A DNA stretch of 64,000 nucleotides from Triatoma infestans. Taxonomy: Eukaryota > Arthropoda > Insecta > Hemiptera > Reduviidae. Shown here one piece after another: positions 54,230 to 64,000 of the stretch (the stretch's first letter is position 1; each line of letters opens with the position of its first letter). A program made the translations under genes and the position numbers. Location of the stretch: contig JAAEAF010003069.1 in the NCBI GenBank assembly GCA_011037195.1, forward strand, positions 114,659 to 178,658, read 5' to 3'. The notes beneath the pieces are model-generated. The model was not told where the DNA came from. It saw only the letters and a list, made by a program, of their open reading frames with translations, and did no database searches.

Positions 54230-54640
54230 CAACCCTAAATGTTAATTTATTGAATGTTTTTTCATTTGCGATTTCCTTGAAAACGACTCCAATGATTTTC
54301 TTTAAAATTCATATTCTGTCAGTATATATAAAAATTTTCTTTTTTTGGGTTGGTTCTAGGGAAACAGAGTAGTGTTAAGTTTCCTCTAAAGTACGATTTG
54401 CATGTAACGTATGATTCTCTAACACTCTTATACAACATTATTTTACACTAAAATATTGGTAAAATTCCAAATTTGATGGAAATCGGTTGACGGAAAATAC
54501 GTTTTACACAATAGGTTTTTTTGTAGTTTTCTGAAAACGACTATAGTATTTAAGTTTAAACTTGGAATGCAAACCTATCATTTTTATTTGTAACATTTCA
54601 GAAAATATTGATTCAGGTAGCACTGTAGTATTATGTTATA
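54230..54640 (-). repeat. Family C fragment
   Basis: Body blocks only: GATTTCCTTGAAAACGACTC, GATTTTCTTTAAAATTCATA, AAATCGGTTGACGGAAAATA and CTATCATTTTTATTTGTAAC, in the same inverse orientation as 18474-18809. Confidence 0.5.
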
Positions 54641-55210
54641 TGGAATTGGTTTAATGGTATTGGCGGTATTTTCTGGACTACAATGTAATTACTGCTACTA
54701 CCTATCTGGGTAGGTTTTTGTCTCCCTATCACCTCTATATTTCAGTTAAGGCAACTGAATAAAAATTTCCTGAACTTTAAAGAGAATTTAAATTTTATAA
54801 ATTGTATTAACTAACTAACAACAGGAAGAAAAAGTCATGAGGCGTTGTTTCTCATCGAATTTTTGTGTTAAGATGATTGAAACACAATTTTTGAATGCGG
54901 TTGTTAATTCTTTTTTTGAATAAACTCACCCATTAAAGAAATAATTTTTTTAAATATTTGGAAAATAATATTAATTCTTAATATTATACTTAAGCCTGCC
55001 AACAATTTTAGTTCCTTTTTTTGTTATAGGTAAATTTCTTTTGTTTTAAAAAAAAGGTTTACTTTGGTTGTAAACAATGTGTCTAATTTGACAAATAAAA
55101 GAGTCTAATTTGAGTAAAACATGCTATATATTTATAATCCTGTTAGATATAATCTTAATCCCTCAATTAACTGTAAATTGTGCATATTAAATGTTTTAGA
55201 TGTCATTAAA
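54641..55210. other. Spacer
   Basis: AT-rich, no recognised feature. Confidence 0.4.
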
Positions 55211-55214
55211 ATAT

Positions 55215-55613
55215 TGTAACGCAGTCACTGATGCGATCTAGGAGAGAAAGCAGGTACCTCAAGTTCTCCTAGTGGCCGCTAGGAAGCGCTGGCGGCGCAC
55301 TCCTCTTTGTAGAAAAATCGAGAAAGTTCCAGACTCTTCTCGACCGGTATAAATAGTGGGACCACAGAGGAGTTGGGAGAGTTTTCCAGTTACAAACGAA
55401 GTGTACGTTTGTGGAAAGTGTATAAAAAGTGAACAAAATGAACTTTTGTGGTTTAAACTGTGAAGTAATTATTATTAAGTGTTGTTTTTTTTGTAATTTA
55501 TTGTGTATAACAATAAATTGGTGTTTTCTTTATTGAAGTTTTTAGAGTATTTCATCTATACGAACCCACTTAAAACTAGTTGCAGTAGCTAGTTTAGAGG
55601 GAAAAACATTGCA
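55215..55613 (+). mobile_element. Solo LTR (TGTAAC type), copy 1
   Basis: Starts TGTAACGCAGTCACTGATGC and ends AAAAACATTGCA, flanked by a 4-bp duplication ATAT (55211-55214 and 55614-55617). It contains a TATA box (GGTATAAATAGTGGG near 55349) and an AATAAATTGG poly(A) signal near 55511. The same LTR in opposite orientation is at 62800-63124. The 4-bp duplication is what gypsy-group integrases make. There is no internal coding sequence on either side. Confidence 0.85.
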
Positions 55614-55617
55614 ATAT

Positions 55618-57469
55618 ATTAGTTGAATGCCTTTTTTAACAGTCCCAATAAGACAGCTCTTTCACTTAGATAGTGTATCAGAAAACTGGCCACAAATTTT
55701 ACTGAACTCTAATACAGAATAAGAAATCAAAAACGTTCTTCAACTTTGTAGAAAAAATTTTATCTCTTAGAGAGTTTCTCAGAGAACCGTAATTAAACAT
55801 ACCCTAAACTACTATCCGTTTAGTCACACTAAGTTGCACGTATGATTCATGTTAATTATATTCTCTTTATTTATTTATTTTTTTCAATTTATTGTGTCTG
55901 TTTTGAAGAATGTTTGTATAATTATTTTGTATCCTAAAAGAACCATACTCATTTGTATGGGGTTAATCTCTAAGGCAAATAAATAAATTAAATTGAATTG
56001 AATATTTATAATCCTGTTTAGATTAGTTTGAAATGCCATCACCACGACAATTGTAAATAATATTGTGAAGTAAGTTTCAAATCTATTACCACAGAGTTTG
56101 CATAAAATCCAACCAGTACACACCATACAAACGAACTTATCTTTGTGATTAGCACAAATAATAAATACATAATATTACTTGTAGCTTTTTATAATAAATA
56201 CTAAATAGTTTTATTAAAAATTCTGAAATTCTGACATGTAAGAAACTTTGTCAATAAGAGCGCTCAGGATTTTGTTTAAAGTAAGTCCGAGTGTTTCATT
56301 CCCAGTTTTTTAGAATTTTAAGTTGTATAAAAAAGATTTTCTTTCAGTATCTTTAATTTTTTTTTTTTTTTTTTTTTTAGGTACTAGGATAAAAAATATA
56401 CTAGAAGAAAAACGGAGGTAAATAAATTATAAAAAGGAACCAAGTGGCTAACTCTAACCGCTACCATTTTCCAGGAAGTCCAACTGTTCATTTTTTTTCC
56501 TACATCCTGAAATTACAGACTAGTAAACTTTTTTGTCTGTGAATTATTTAAATAATGTTGTAAATTTTTTTTTGTTACAAAGTATTTTTTAACAAAAAGT
56601 TTTTTATCCAAAGGGATTTAAAGTAAATAGATTTGCTAATAAAAAAAATGTTTTTATTTTATTTGCAAAAATTGTTTAAAAAAAAAAGTAATGAATAAAA
56701 TATATATTACAATAAGGTTAGGTAACAGTTGAAATAGATAAATTTTGAATATAAAGTAGAATGTTAAAAAAAAAAAGAGTACCAGAATACATTGTGTCTA
56801 CAGTTAACAAGAGAACTTGGATATCACACCATTAACATAATCAATACATACCCAATAGTTAGATTTGAGAGTATATACAAAATGCTTTTTTCGAAATATT
56901 TTATTCAATATGTGATTTGTTGACCTCCTTGGAATGAACATATGAAAGGCCATTCCATAATTCTGTTTTAGATAGTTACTTAATCTTCATTAACTAATCT
57001 TCCTATATTCTCTTTATTTCGGGTAAAAAAAGCTAAAAAAAAAAAATCTAATCAGGAACAGAATAAAAAAAAAGAAAAATCATACTAGAATGTATATAAT
57101 TGTTTTAGTGTGAACAATGAGGTATAATGAAGATTAATATTGAATTAAAAGAAACCAATAAAAAAAACAACCTAATATTGAATTATTATATAAAAAAATT
57201 TATTAAATAGAAATAGTTCTTCACTATTTTAGGTTTTATGGAGCATTATTTAAGCTTTCAAATAAAGCTCTTATTGTTTTTCACTCCACGTTTTCCAACA
57301 CCGTGAAGAAGCTTTTATTAGAAATATCATTTTTAAGGTCAAACAACTTTTTTTAAGTCATACCACGGTTTGTAAAGATATGTGGAGAAAAACAAACCCA
57401 TCCAACATTATAACCAAAATAGTATTATTTTGTATTGAATATGTATGGCTTTTTGTATTTTTTAAAGAT
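55618..57469. other. AT-rich spacer
   Basis: Long A and T runs (for example a poly-T at about 56358-56380). No supported gene or element. Confidence 0.4.
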
Positions 57470-57473
57470 TAAT

Positions 57474-57794
57474 TGTAACGGCAAGAGAGAGAACACAAGC
57501 CCGACCGAGAGAAAACAGGCCTTCTCTGGTACTCTCTGACTTAAGCAGGCTAGAGTGGGAAAACCTGTATATAAGCCAGTGAGAATCTATACATCTAGCT
57601 ATCTATCAGATTCAACCATACATCGCAACGTGTCATATCTCTACTCTCACCCTTTATTCTATAAAATCATTTCAAGTCCAGTGCAGTTTGTGTAAACTTA
57701 TAGCATATTATAACAGTGTCTTCATATCTCGTTTAATTATTCAAACCTCATCTCTCTCCTCATCAACTCCATTATATTAATTGATATTCCATCA
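57474..57794 (+). mobile_element. Candidate solo LTR, different family
   Basis: Begins TGTAACGGCAAGAGAG and ends TATTCCATCA, with TAAT on both sides (57470-57473 and 57795-57798). A TATA-like GTATATAAGCCAGTG is near 57569. It would be 321 bp. The ends were chosen partly to fit the duplication, so the call is moderate. Confidence 0.45.
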
Positions 57795-57799
57795 TAATA

Positions 57800-58653
57800 A
57801 ATGTTTAATTTATCGTTAAGAATCTACAAAATATATAATATTGTTTTGAAATCCATTAAATGAGTTGTAAGGACAATGATGTGAGAGATGACGGAGGTAG
57901 GAGAGAAGACGCAAACTTTGATTCTCTTGTTTGCCATCATTGGCGTCATGGAAGTTAGTCCAGGACTGGAGAGATCAGAAGCGAACGTATTGCAAAATTC
58001 TTCAGTTATTTTGTGCGTTCTTCTGTGTTCTACGAACATTTATACGCATCAGCTGCATCTGGTGAATACCTGAATTTTCATAATGCTTAATAAATTTTGT
58101 TTTTTTATATATACTAATTAATTGCAATTGAAATGGAAGATTTCCTGCTGTCGTTAAAGTTGGACTCATAGACATAGTATGTACCAAGTTTCATGTCGAT
58201 CAACCATGTTACCTTCACAGAGGAGAGGTGTCCTATACCTATGGTGCGTCATCTATCCTACAATAGTAGGAGAGACGGCCAAATTAGTGTATTTGTATTT
58301 GTTTCTGGAATAAATGAGAATGTCTTTATTTTGAAAAATAACATTTTTTTAGATAATAGTAGTTGACATATGTTTTAAAAGCATTACCTCTTTAATATAT
58401 TTCCTATATTTTGATACAGGGCATAACTTTGAAACGTGCGTCATCTTGCCTAGCTTTACCCTAAGTTAAGACTGTATGTGAGTTGTTATGTTGTGTTGAA
58501 ATATTTGTTTTGTTCTATTTTTTTTGAAGATTTATTTTAAATGTACCTTATTATGGTAATTACTCTCACTATGTAATAAATAAAGACTATATTTTTCTAT
58601 TAAGAACTTTACAAACAATAGCACATTGTTTTGTGATTCTTTAAATTAATTGT
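57800..58653. other. Spacer
   Basis: A frame of about 60 codons near 57888-58073 starts MTEVGEKTQTLILLFAIIGV but matches nothing I know and has no neighbours. Otherwise nothing. Confidence 0.35.
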
Positions 58654-58665
58654 GATATAAGAATA

Positions 58666-58917
58666 AAAATATAAAAAAAAAACCTATGGCGCAACAGCCC
58701 ATGAAAGGCCAAGGCTTGCCAAACGGCGTAGTAAGCACGCCGCAGTTCCCACGCCGTTTTGTTCCGGCCTTCGCCCTACCTAGGGCGCTACTAACTGTAG
58801 CTTCCCACTTTTTATCACGTTACTGGGTCAACACCGACACTTTGCCCTCATGAGAATCGACCCTAAATTGTCGCACGAAAGGCGAGTGCGCTAGCCACTA
58901 GACCAACGCGTGAGGAC
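58666..58917 (-). mobile_element. tRNA-headed SINE with T-rich 3' end
   Basis: A 252-bp element with a perfect 12-bp target duplication GATATAAGAATA at 58654-58665 and 58918-58929. On the minus strand the head has A box TGGTCTAGTGGCTAGCGC and B box GGGTCGATTCTC. The body follows, with TAGTAGCGCCCTAGGTAGGG and a CACGCCGTTTGGCAAGCC block. The element ends CCATAGG followed by a T run, not an A tail. It differs from the other SINEs in the window. Confidence 0.82.
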
Positions 58918-59243
58918 GATATAAGAATAGTTTTTACAAAATTAAACTTAAAAAAATGGAGAGTGAGCGCGACAATTTATTGGGCTACGACACAAAAGTT
59001 TGGAAACCCCGGCGTTTCTCTTATTTTTTATACACGTAATACTCCTCTTTATTATAAAAAACATCATTCTCAACTGTACTTATTATTACTGATGTATATT
59101 TTATAGCAATAAAAGTATCAAATTTTCGAAAATATGAATGTATTGAACACTCGGTATTGAAAAAATGCTTTCAGCGAATCGTCTCTTCTCTCTTACTTCC
59201 TCAGAATGTTCGTTTTTATATAAAACCAATTGAAACCAATTAG

Positions 59244-59435
59244 AAATCTACGGGCTATGGCAGAAGATCAAGAAAATGTGGAGAACTGAGAGTATTGAGT
59301 TCTTTACTGGATCGCTCAAGATTTCAAAGAGAATTCAGCACGGCTTATCGAAGCCTTTAGTGCAGCTTGCCTGTCAGAAAATATCCTCACGTCTTTAACT
59401 TCTCCGTACCATTCTTCCACCATACAGCAGCATTC
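59244..59435 (+). other. Unidentified reading frame left of a LINE insertion
   Basis: This frame reads KSTGYGRRSRKCGELRVLSS and on to CSLPVRKYPHVFNFSV, with one in-frame stop (59358). It stays in frame across the target site into EWFTLPEYIASFKGKWISYF on the right of the LINE (from about 60869). It may be a coding relic that the LINE interrupted. Another frame is also partly open, so the evidence is limited. I do not recognise the protein. Confidence 0.25.
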
Positions 59436-59449
59436 GAAATGCCGAAATG

Positions 59450-60859
59450 ATAGATGGATAGATAGATAAATATGTTTATTATAATATTTGTTACATCTTT
59501 TTTTTCAAAATATTTACAAATCACAATACCGACATGGCTAAACCGTCTGTCAGGAGTTTGGCTATCCTTCTATATATAATATAAATATAAACAATTTATA
59601 AATAAAATAAGAAAACATAAATAAAGTTTGTCTTTTTAAAAAGTGTTTACATCAGCAATCAATTTTGAATCACCTTTATGCTCTAATCAATTGTAATTAA
59701 ATTCCCTAACTAACATTTCTCTATATCGTATAGCCTCTTTTACATAGTTATAGAGATTCTCAAAACCGCTTCCATTCAATATTTCAATCATTAAATTTAA
59801 ATCTATTTCCTTTTTTTCTTTTTGTTATATTTTTTCCTTACAAAATCCAGTATTGGACATGTAGCGAAAAAATGGAAAGTTGTTTCATTCTCATTTAGAT
59901 TACATAACGAACATAAATGAACCCTTTCTAACCAAGATTTATAATTTAAATTAAAAAGTTCACCTCTTGCCTTAAAAATAATTTGCATAAAATCCATGCC
60001 TACTGTGTCGTTCTATTCAATTTCTATTACATTTAATTTTTTGTACATGAGATGATATTTCGCTGCCGATACTAATGACTCTCATCTGATCCGGCCACCT
60101 TTCAGTAGATACAAATTTCCTGTCCACTTCGCCGTCCACCATATTTGCCAATTTACACCATTCATTAAACCAGGCGTTATTATATTTCAAGGCCTCCTTA
60201 GCCACTATCTTAGGTAGACGATCATCGTAGTACTTCCATATTCTAAGTACATATTTAATGTTCATAAAAAACCCGGTATTTCGCCGCAAGTGGGAACGTC
60301 ATTGTTTCCATAAACATTTCCCAAATAGTGTTCAAACCAAACTTAACAGCTTGCACTTTCTTTTGAATAGGCGTCTTTAAAGACAAGTCGTCTTTTAAAA
60401 GAATGCCTAAATATTTATATTCTCTTACTTTTCTATTTGTTTCTTTTTATACTTCCAAACATAGTTCACTGTTCTCTCTTTCTTGTTTCCGAAAATCATT
60501 ATTTTGGACATTTTAGTATTCAAGGTGAGGTTCCAGTTGTCTAAATATCTTTCTATTAAATTTCGCTTCCCTGATACTAACTGGAGACCCCGCCAGGATT
60601 ACAATACTGTCGGCGTAGAGGACAGCATTCATTTTTATATTACCAACTTAAATTCCGCCTCCTACTTCCTCACACAGATCATTTAAAAATAAAGAGAATA
60701 GTAACGGGAATAAATTACAGCCTTGTTTCAAACCAACTACAGACTCATACGTTCTAGAGATTCCCTGTTTTAACCAAACTGCCGCTCTAGTATCAGAATA
60801 TAAACTTTGCAATGCTCTGATAAATTTGGTTGACACCCCCAATGAAAATAACTTATAAT
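59450..60859 (-). mobile_element. 5'-truncated non-LTR retrotransposon
   Basis: The minus-strand 3' end has a TATC/TATCTATC simple tail (59450-59475). A 14-bp target duplication GAAATGCYGRAATG flanks it at 59436-59449 and 60860-60873 with two mismatches. Length is 1,410 bp, starting within the RT domain. It is older than the fragments at 10.8 and 46.8 kb, judging from its broken frames and imperfect duplication. Confidence 0.75.
59803..60842 (-). pseudogene. Non-LTR reverse transcriptase, C-terminal half
   Basis: From the truncation point: KFIRALQSLYSDTRAAVWLK and YESVVGLKQGCNLFPLLFSL (RT motif with the G-x-x-Q-G-C-x-x-x-P-L-L-F pattern), then in another frame LYADSIVILAG near 60620, where the catalytic YADD is YADS. 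A frame at 60289-60017 gives the thumb/C-terminal region with KIVAKEALKYNNAWFNEWC. The final frame has CSLCNLNENETTFHFFATC, a C-x2-C-x8-H-x4-C motif. At least three frameshifts and the catalytic change make it inactive. It may belong to a LINE clade related to the 46.8-kb copy. Confidence 0.72.
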
Positions 60860-60873
60860 GAAATGCTGGAATG

Positions 60874-62795
60874 GTTTACTTTACCAGAATATATAGCATC
60901 CTTTAAAGGGAAGTGGATCAGCTACTTCTTTAGTGATTTTGGTAACCTGACTATCCATCATGTTCTTCCAAGTCGAACAACAGGAACTACACTTACCTGA
61001 TAAAACAGGTTCCAGGTTCTCACAAAACCATATAAAGGGCCTGTAGAAGCAGCTAATAGGTATAACCATTTCGGTTTAGTTTAATTACCCAAGCAACTCT
61101 AGAGCGCCAAACAACCACTCGCACTTGAACAACGTACACAAGAGTACATTGTGGAGAATAAACTCAAACATATAAAGGGAGTCACAGTAGGTTACCAGGT
61201 TGCAATGGATTTGACTTTGTAAGCTACTCGTTACATACATATCTACTGACAGCATTCAGAAGTGAGAAGTTATGTCGTCTACATAAAACACAAAACTGCC
61301 GCGCTCTGCAGTGACATAATTTTCCATCTGAAAGAAGGCTAAATATACCGTTCAGAAAAGGCAAATTGGATACATTTTACTCGGCACCTGCCAATTCCCT
61401 TCAGGCAGAAACCTCTCTTACACGGATATATCAGATATATCCAAGTATATAATTATTATTCTTTGATTTATTATCACTGTCATTATGAATGTGGTAGAAT
61501 TATTATGAAGTATATACTTTTAAAATGAATGACACAAAAAATTATTTAGTTCACTGAGAATAGACAACTATGACATAAGGACCAAGGTCAAATTGCTTGA
61601 AAATTTAAATTTGGATTAATTCTGCTCAACCAAAGACAAATTGAATGCAAATTTGGAAATTTTACCAGATCTATTCCTATGACATCTCTTTCTATTAAAT
61701 TTTTCAACAATTTTTTAGTTATTGACTGGTAAATATAGTTTATGCCACCATTCTACATTAAGTTTTGATAACTTCTTCATTTTATTTTTACAGTTTGTAG
61801 CAACGGTAAATTTCCAGATATAATAATAATTATTCTGCAACTGGTAGTTGTAGAAAATATAAATTATTCAGTTTATAATGTAAAAGCTCTTTCAAGATTT
61901 CTTCTTTTATTAATAAATTTCTTATCTCAAGGTTCTTTTAAGGAATAGTGTCAGGATTACAAAGGTTTGAATAAATAAATAATAAAACGAGTAGCTTGTG
62001 ATTTTCAAAATGAATTAATCACACAAAAAAAAGAAGGAAAAAATGAAGTTTCATTCCTAGCAAAGTTACCTGAAACAGATTTTCAGAAAAGTTAACAATA
62101 TAGGTTTGTGTGGGAGCGACAACTGCTTAATTCAGTCGCCTTGGTGATCAAGATCTGATTCGTGTACCAATATTTAAACCAAAATTGTGTGCTCAATTTC
62201 AAAAGTGAGCGCTCATCTGATGCGAATTTGAAATCAGGAGGATATTTTTCATAGCAGAATTGAATATGTTTTAATGATATAGGGGATGAAAGAGTCTCTC
62301 TCTTCTGTCCATGAATAGGGGCACATCTATCCATCGCTCTCTCTCCTTCCTTACTTCGGGAAAGTTTGTGCAAGAGACATACATTTAAGGCTGGTCGCTG
62401 ATGAGTCTCTAGAAAACTAATCATAGGATACGTAGATCAAATTAGCACACTTAATTATTTGCAAGCAGACGGATTAGATTCCAAAGTCATATTGACGTCA
62501 GCTCCATCAAGCAAGCCCTCACACCTTTCCAAATTGAGGGCTGATCGTTGTGCTAGTTTGTCTAAACTTTTCTTGCTATGAAAACTCAAAGAAACCAAAG
62601 AAAAGCTGTTATAAAACCACAAGAAATCGTTAAAGTTGGCAAGTGCTTCTTATCAGGACTCCTTCTAATAATGGTTGTAGCGCCATGGATTTCTTTTGCC
62701 CCCCCCAAGATAGTAAAAACTTAACTTGGAAGATTTTAATTTCTGCATTTACCATATATAATATTACATGGAATGTTACAATTTTACATTACATA
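60874..62795. other. Unassigned region
   Basis: The first 120 bp continues the unidentified frame described at 59244. From there to 62795 I see no gene, terminus or known repeat. A few short frames (for example minus strand 62424-62092) look accidental. A C run is at 62700-62707. Confidence 0.35.
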
Positions 62796-62799
62796 ATAC

Positions 62800-63124
62800 T
62801 GTAACGTTTTTCTGAAGTAGCTACTGCAACTATTAGCTAAGTGGGTTCGTTTAGATAAAACGCACTAAACTTCTAAAACACCAATTTATTGTTTAACACA
62901 ATAAATTACAAATAAAGCACTTAAATGACTGACTCACTCGAGCTGTTCTTCACCTATTTATACCCCTGGAGAAAGGTCTGCAATCTTCTCGAACATTCTA
63001 GACGCGGTAGAATGTGGGAGACCGTTAGCGAACATTCTAGAAAAACCAAGAGCGCCCCCCTAGCGCTTCGCAGCGACCACGGTGCCTGCTTTTTCTCCTA
63101 GATGGCACTAGTGGCTGCGTTACA
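62800..63124 (-). mobile_element. Solo LTR (TGTAAC type), copy 2, inverted
   Basis: Reverse orientation of the LTR at 55215-55613. On the minus strand it starts TGTAACGCAGCCACTAGTGC and ends AGAAAAACGTTACA, with a perfect 4-bp duplication ATAC at 62796-62799 and 63125-63128. TATA (GGGGTATAAATAGG) and AATAAATTGG signals are kept. It is 325 bp, about 75 bp shorter than copy 1, through internal indels. The termini TGTAACG and CGTTACA are themselves inverted repeats. Confidence 0.88.
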
Positions 63125-63229
63125 ATACGGTAATAAGTAATTGAATTTGAACTAAAAGTATACAATTCAAAAATAAAGCTGTTGTTTAAAAATTATAGAT
63201 TTTCATACTCAATATAGCAATACAATTTT

Positions 63230-64000
63230 TCATATTATTATTATTATCCAACCTCGGGTGGGCTATATCCCGGCACTGCAGCCAACAGAGGCTTATTGTG
63301 CCACCCCCGATAGTTCCTAGTAGACAAACCCTCCCTCCCTAAGGAGTTTGAGGACCTTCACCACCAGGTCATTTTGAGCTACTATCTCCTCAGGTCGCAA
63401 AGTACCAAAGGTTTCATACCTCAATTTGATTATTGCAACGCAATCGAACAACAGGTGGGAGGCCGTTTCCTCCTCTTCCTGACATAGTCTGCACAAGGGT
63501 TCCGCTCGAATGAGTCCTACCTTGTACAGATGTTTCCTGAACCTACCATGACCCGTAAATAGTCCCGTCACCAGAGAAATCTGGCTCCTACTCAGACTAA
63601 GAGTCATTTGGGTTCTTCGTTTACACAGTCCTGGCATCATCCTTTTACTGTGTATAACACCCGGGCTCCTCCTCCAGAGCTCTTCATGCTTACTGCGACC
63701 CCACTCTCTAATCGCTGCACGAATTGCTCCGCCAGTTATTCCCAGGACCGGCTCTGGACCAATGAACGGAGTGTTGGCCCCGTTCCTGGCCAGTTGATCA
63801 GCTGTCTCATTACCCTCAACCCCTGCATGTCCAGGCACCCACAACAGCTGTACCTTGTTGTGCCTGGAGAGTCTCGACAATGCCTCTCGACATTCCTTCA
63901 CCAGGGATGAGGTAGTTCTGTAAGCCTCTAGGGCTTTCAGTGCAGCCTGACTGTCCGAGCAAATGCGTATGACCTTGCCCCTTGGGGCTCTACGCAGGTT
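63230..64000 (-). mobile_element. Non-LTR retrotransposon with RNase H, continues past window
   Basis: The 3' end lies near 63230-63250 with an ATT-rich simple tail. The coding part runs to the window edge. Further 5' parts must lie beyond 64000. The base composition (about 50% GC) differs strongly from the AT-rich surroundings, which suggests a recent arrival. Confidence 0.82.
63317..64000 (-). CDS. Non-LTR ORF2 C-terminus: RNase H and zinc motif (partial)
   Basis: Open to the window edge on the minus strand. It starts within RNase H: VIRICSDSQAALKALEAYRT (catalytic Asp), then VQLLWVPGHAGVEGNETADQ (the His/Asp block of cellular-type RNase H in LINEs). The C-terminal domain follows with RSQISLVTGLFTGHGRFRKH and the motif CRLCQEEEETASHLLFDC (C-x2-C-x8-H-x4-C), ending KVLKLLREGGFVY before the stop at 63317. 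LINEs of the I, LOA and R1 groups carry such an RNase H. The frame has no breaks in about 228 codons, so this could be a young or even active copy. RNase H would remove element RNA after reverse transcription. Confidence 0.85.
   Translation of the reverse strand, partial: NLRRAPRGKVIRICSDSQAALKALEAYRTTSSLVKECREALSRLSRHNKVQLLWVPGHAGVEGNETADQLARNGANTPFIGPEPVLGITGGAIRAAIREWGRSKHEELWRRSPGVIHSKRMMPGLCKRRTQMTLSLSRSQISLVTGLFTGHGRFRKHLYKVGLIRAEPLCRLCQEEEETASHLLFDCVAIIKLRYETFGTLRPEEIVAQNDLVVKVLKLLREGGFVY

Noticed and set aside
62092..62424. 110-codon minus-strand frame
   Set aside because: No motif or similarity that I know, no neighbouring coding signal; kept only as unassigned sequence.

Overview
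The window looks like nuclear DNA from an arthropod, most probably an insect. It is AT-rich, has intron-split genes, and is dominated by decayed, nested transposable elements. The host lineage cannot be fixed from the sequence alone; the mix of repeats would suit a hemipteran, but that is a guess. Nothing here looks bacterial.

Host gene (about 1-9,100). The one convincing host gene is on the minus strand. Three exons (8959-9090, 6437-6589, 2749-2942) encode the LDL-receptor-A module, the middle part and the C-terminus of a prohormone-4 / IDLSRF-like neuropeptide precursor. All three introns touching these exons are phase 1. The exon(s) with the signal peptide and the IDLSRF peptide lie upstream (higher coordinates) and were not found, so much of the rest of the window could be a large first intron or 5' flank.

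Repeat landscape (about 9,100-64,000). The recognisable elements are: a decayed Jockey-type non-LTR retrotransposon (about 22.9-27.2 kb, minus); an errantivirus-like Ty3/gypsy element with gag, protease, pol, a broken env and a 3' LTR but no 5' LTR (32.3-37.9 kb, plus); four other non-LTR 3' fragments (10.8, 46.8, 59.5 and 63.2 kb); three mariner relics (14.7, 38.9 and 42.0 kb); a Helitron with both termini and a broken helicase (52.2-54.1 kb); solo LTRs (55.2 and 62.8 kb, perhaps 57.5 kb); four tRNA-headed SINEs; a TIR element with a Myb/SANT-like relic (5.0-6.2 kb); and a long-TIR MITE (47.6 kb). Target-site duplications define many insertions to the base and show that SINEs, LINEs and foldback elements repeatedly inserted into an older repeat, here called family C.

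Most unusual signal. Two foldback families (A and B) are largely unrelated in sequence but share one structured core: CTGANGA, a short GC-rich hairpin, GAAA, then CCGGTC. This is the layout of a minimal type I hammerhead ribozyme. Several copies are palindromes carrying the core on both strands, and they are flanked by target duplications of 11 to 16 bp, so they behave like retroposed Penelope-related or retrozyme-like elements rather than cut-and-paste MITEs. Family C is also odd: its long inverted termini each end in a small hairpin, each holds a (GT)n tract at the same internal place, and its body has units of about 300 bp that repeat a CTTCCGG motif.
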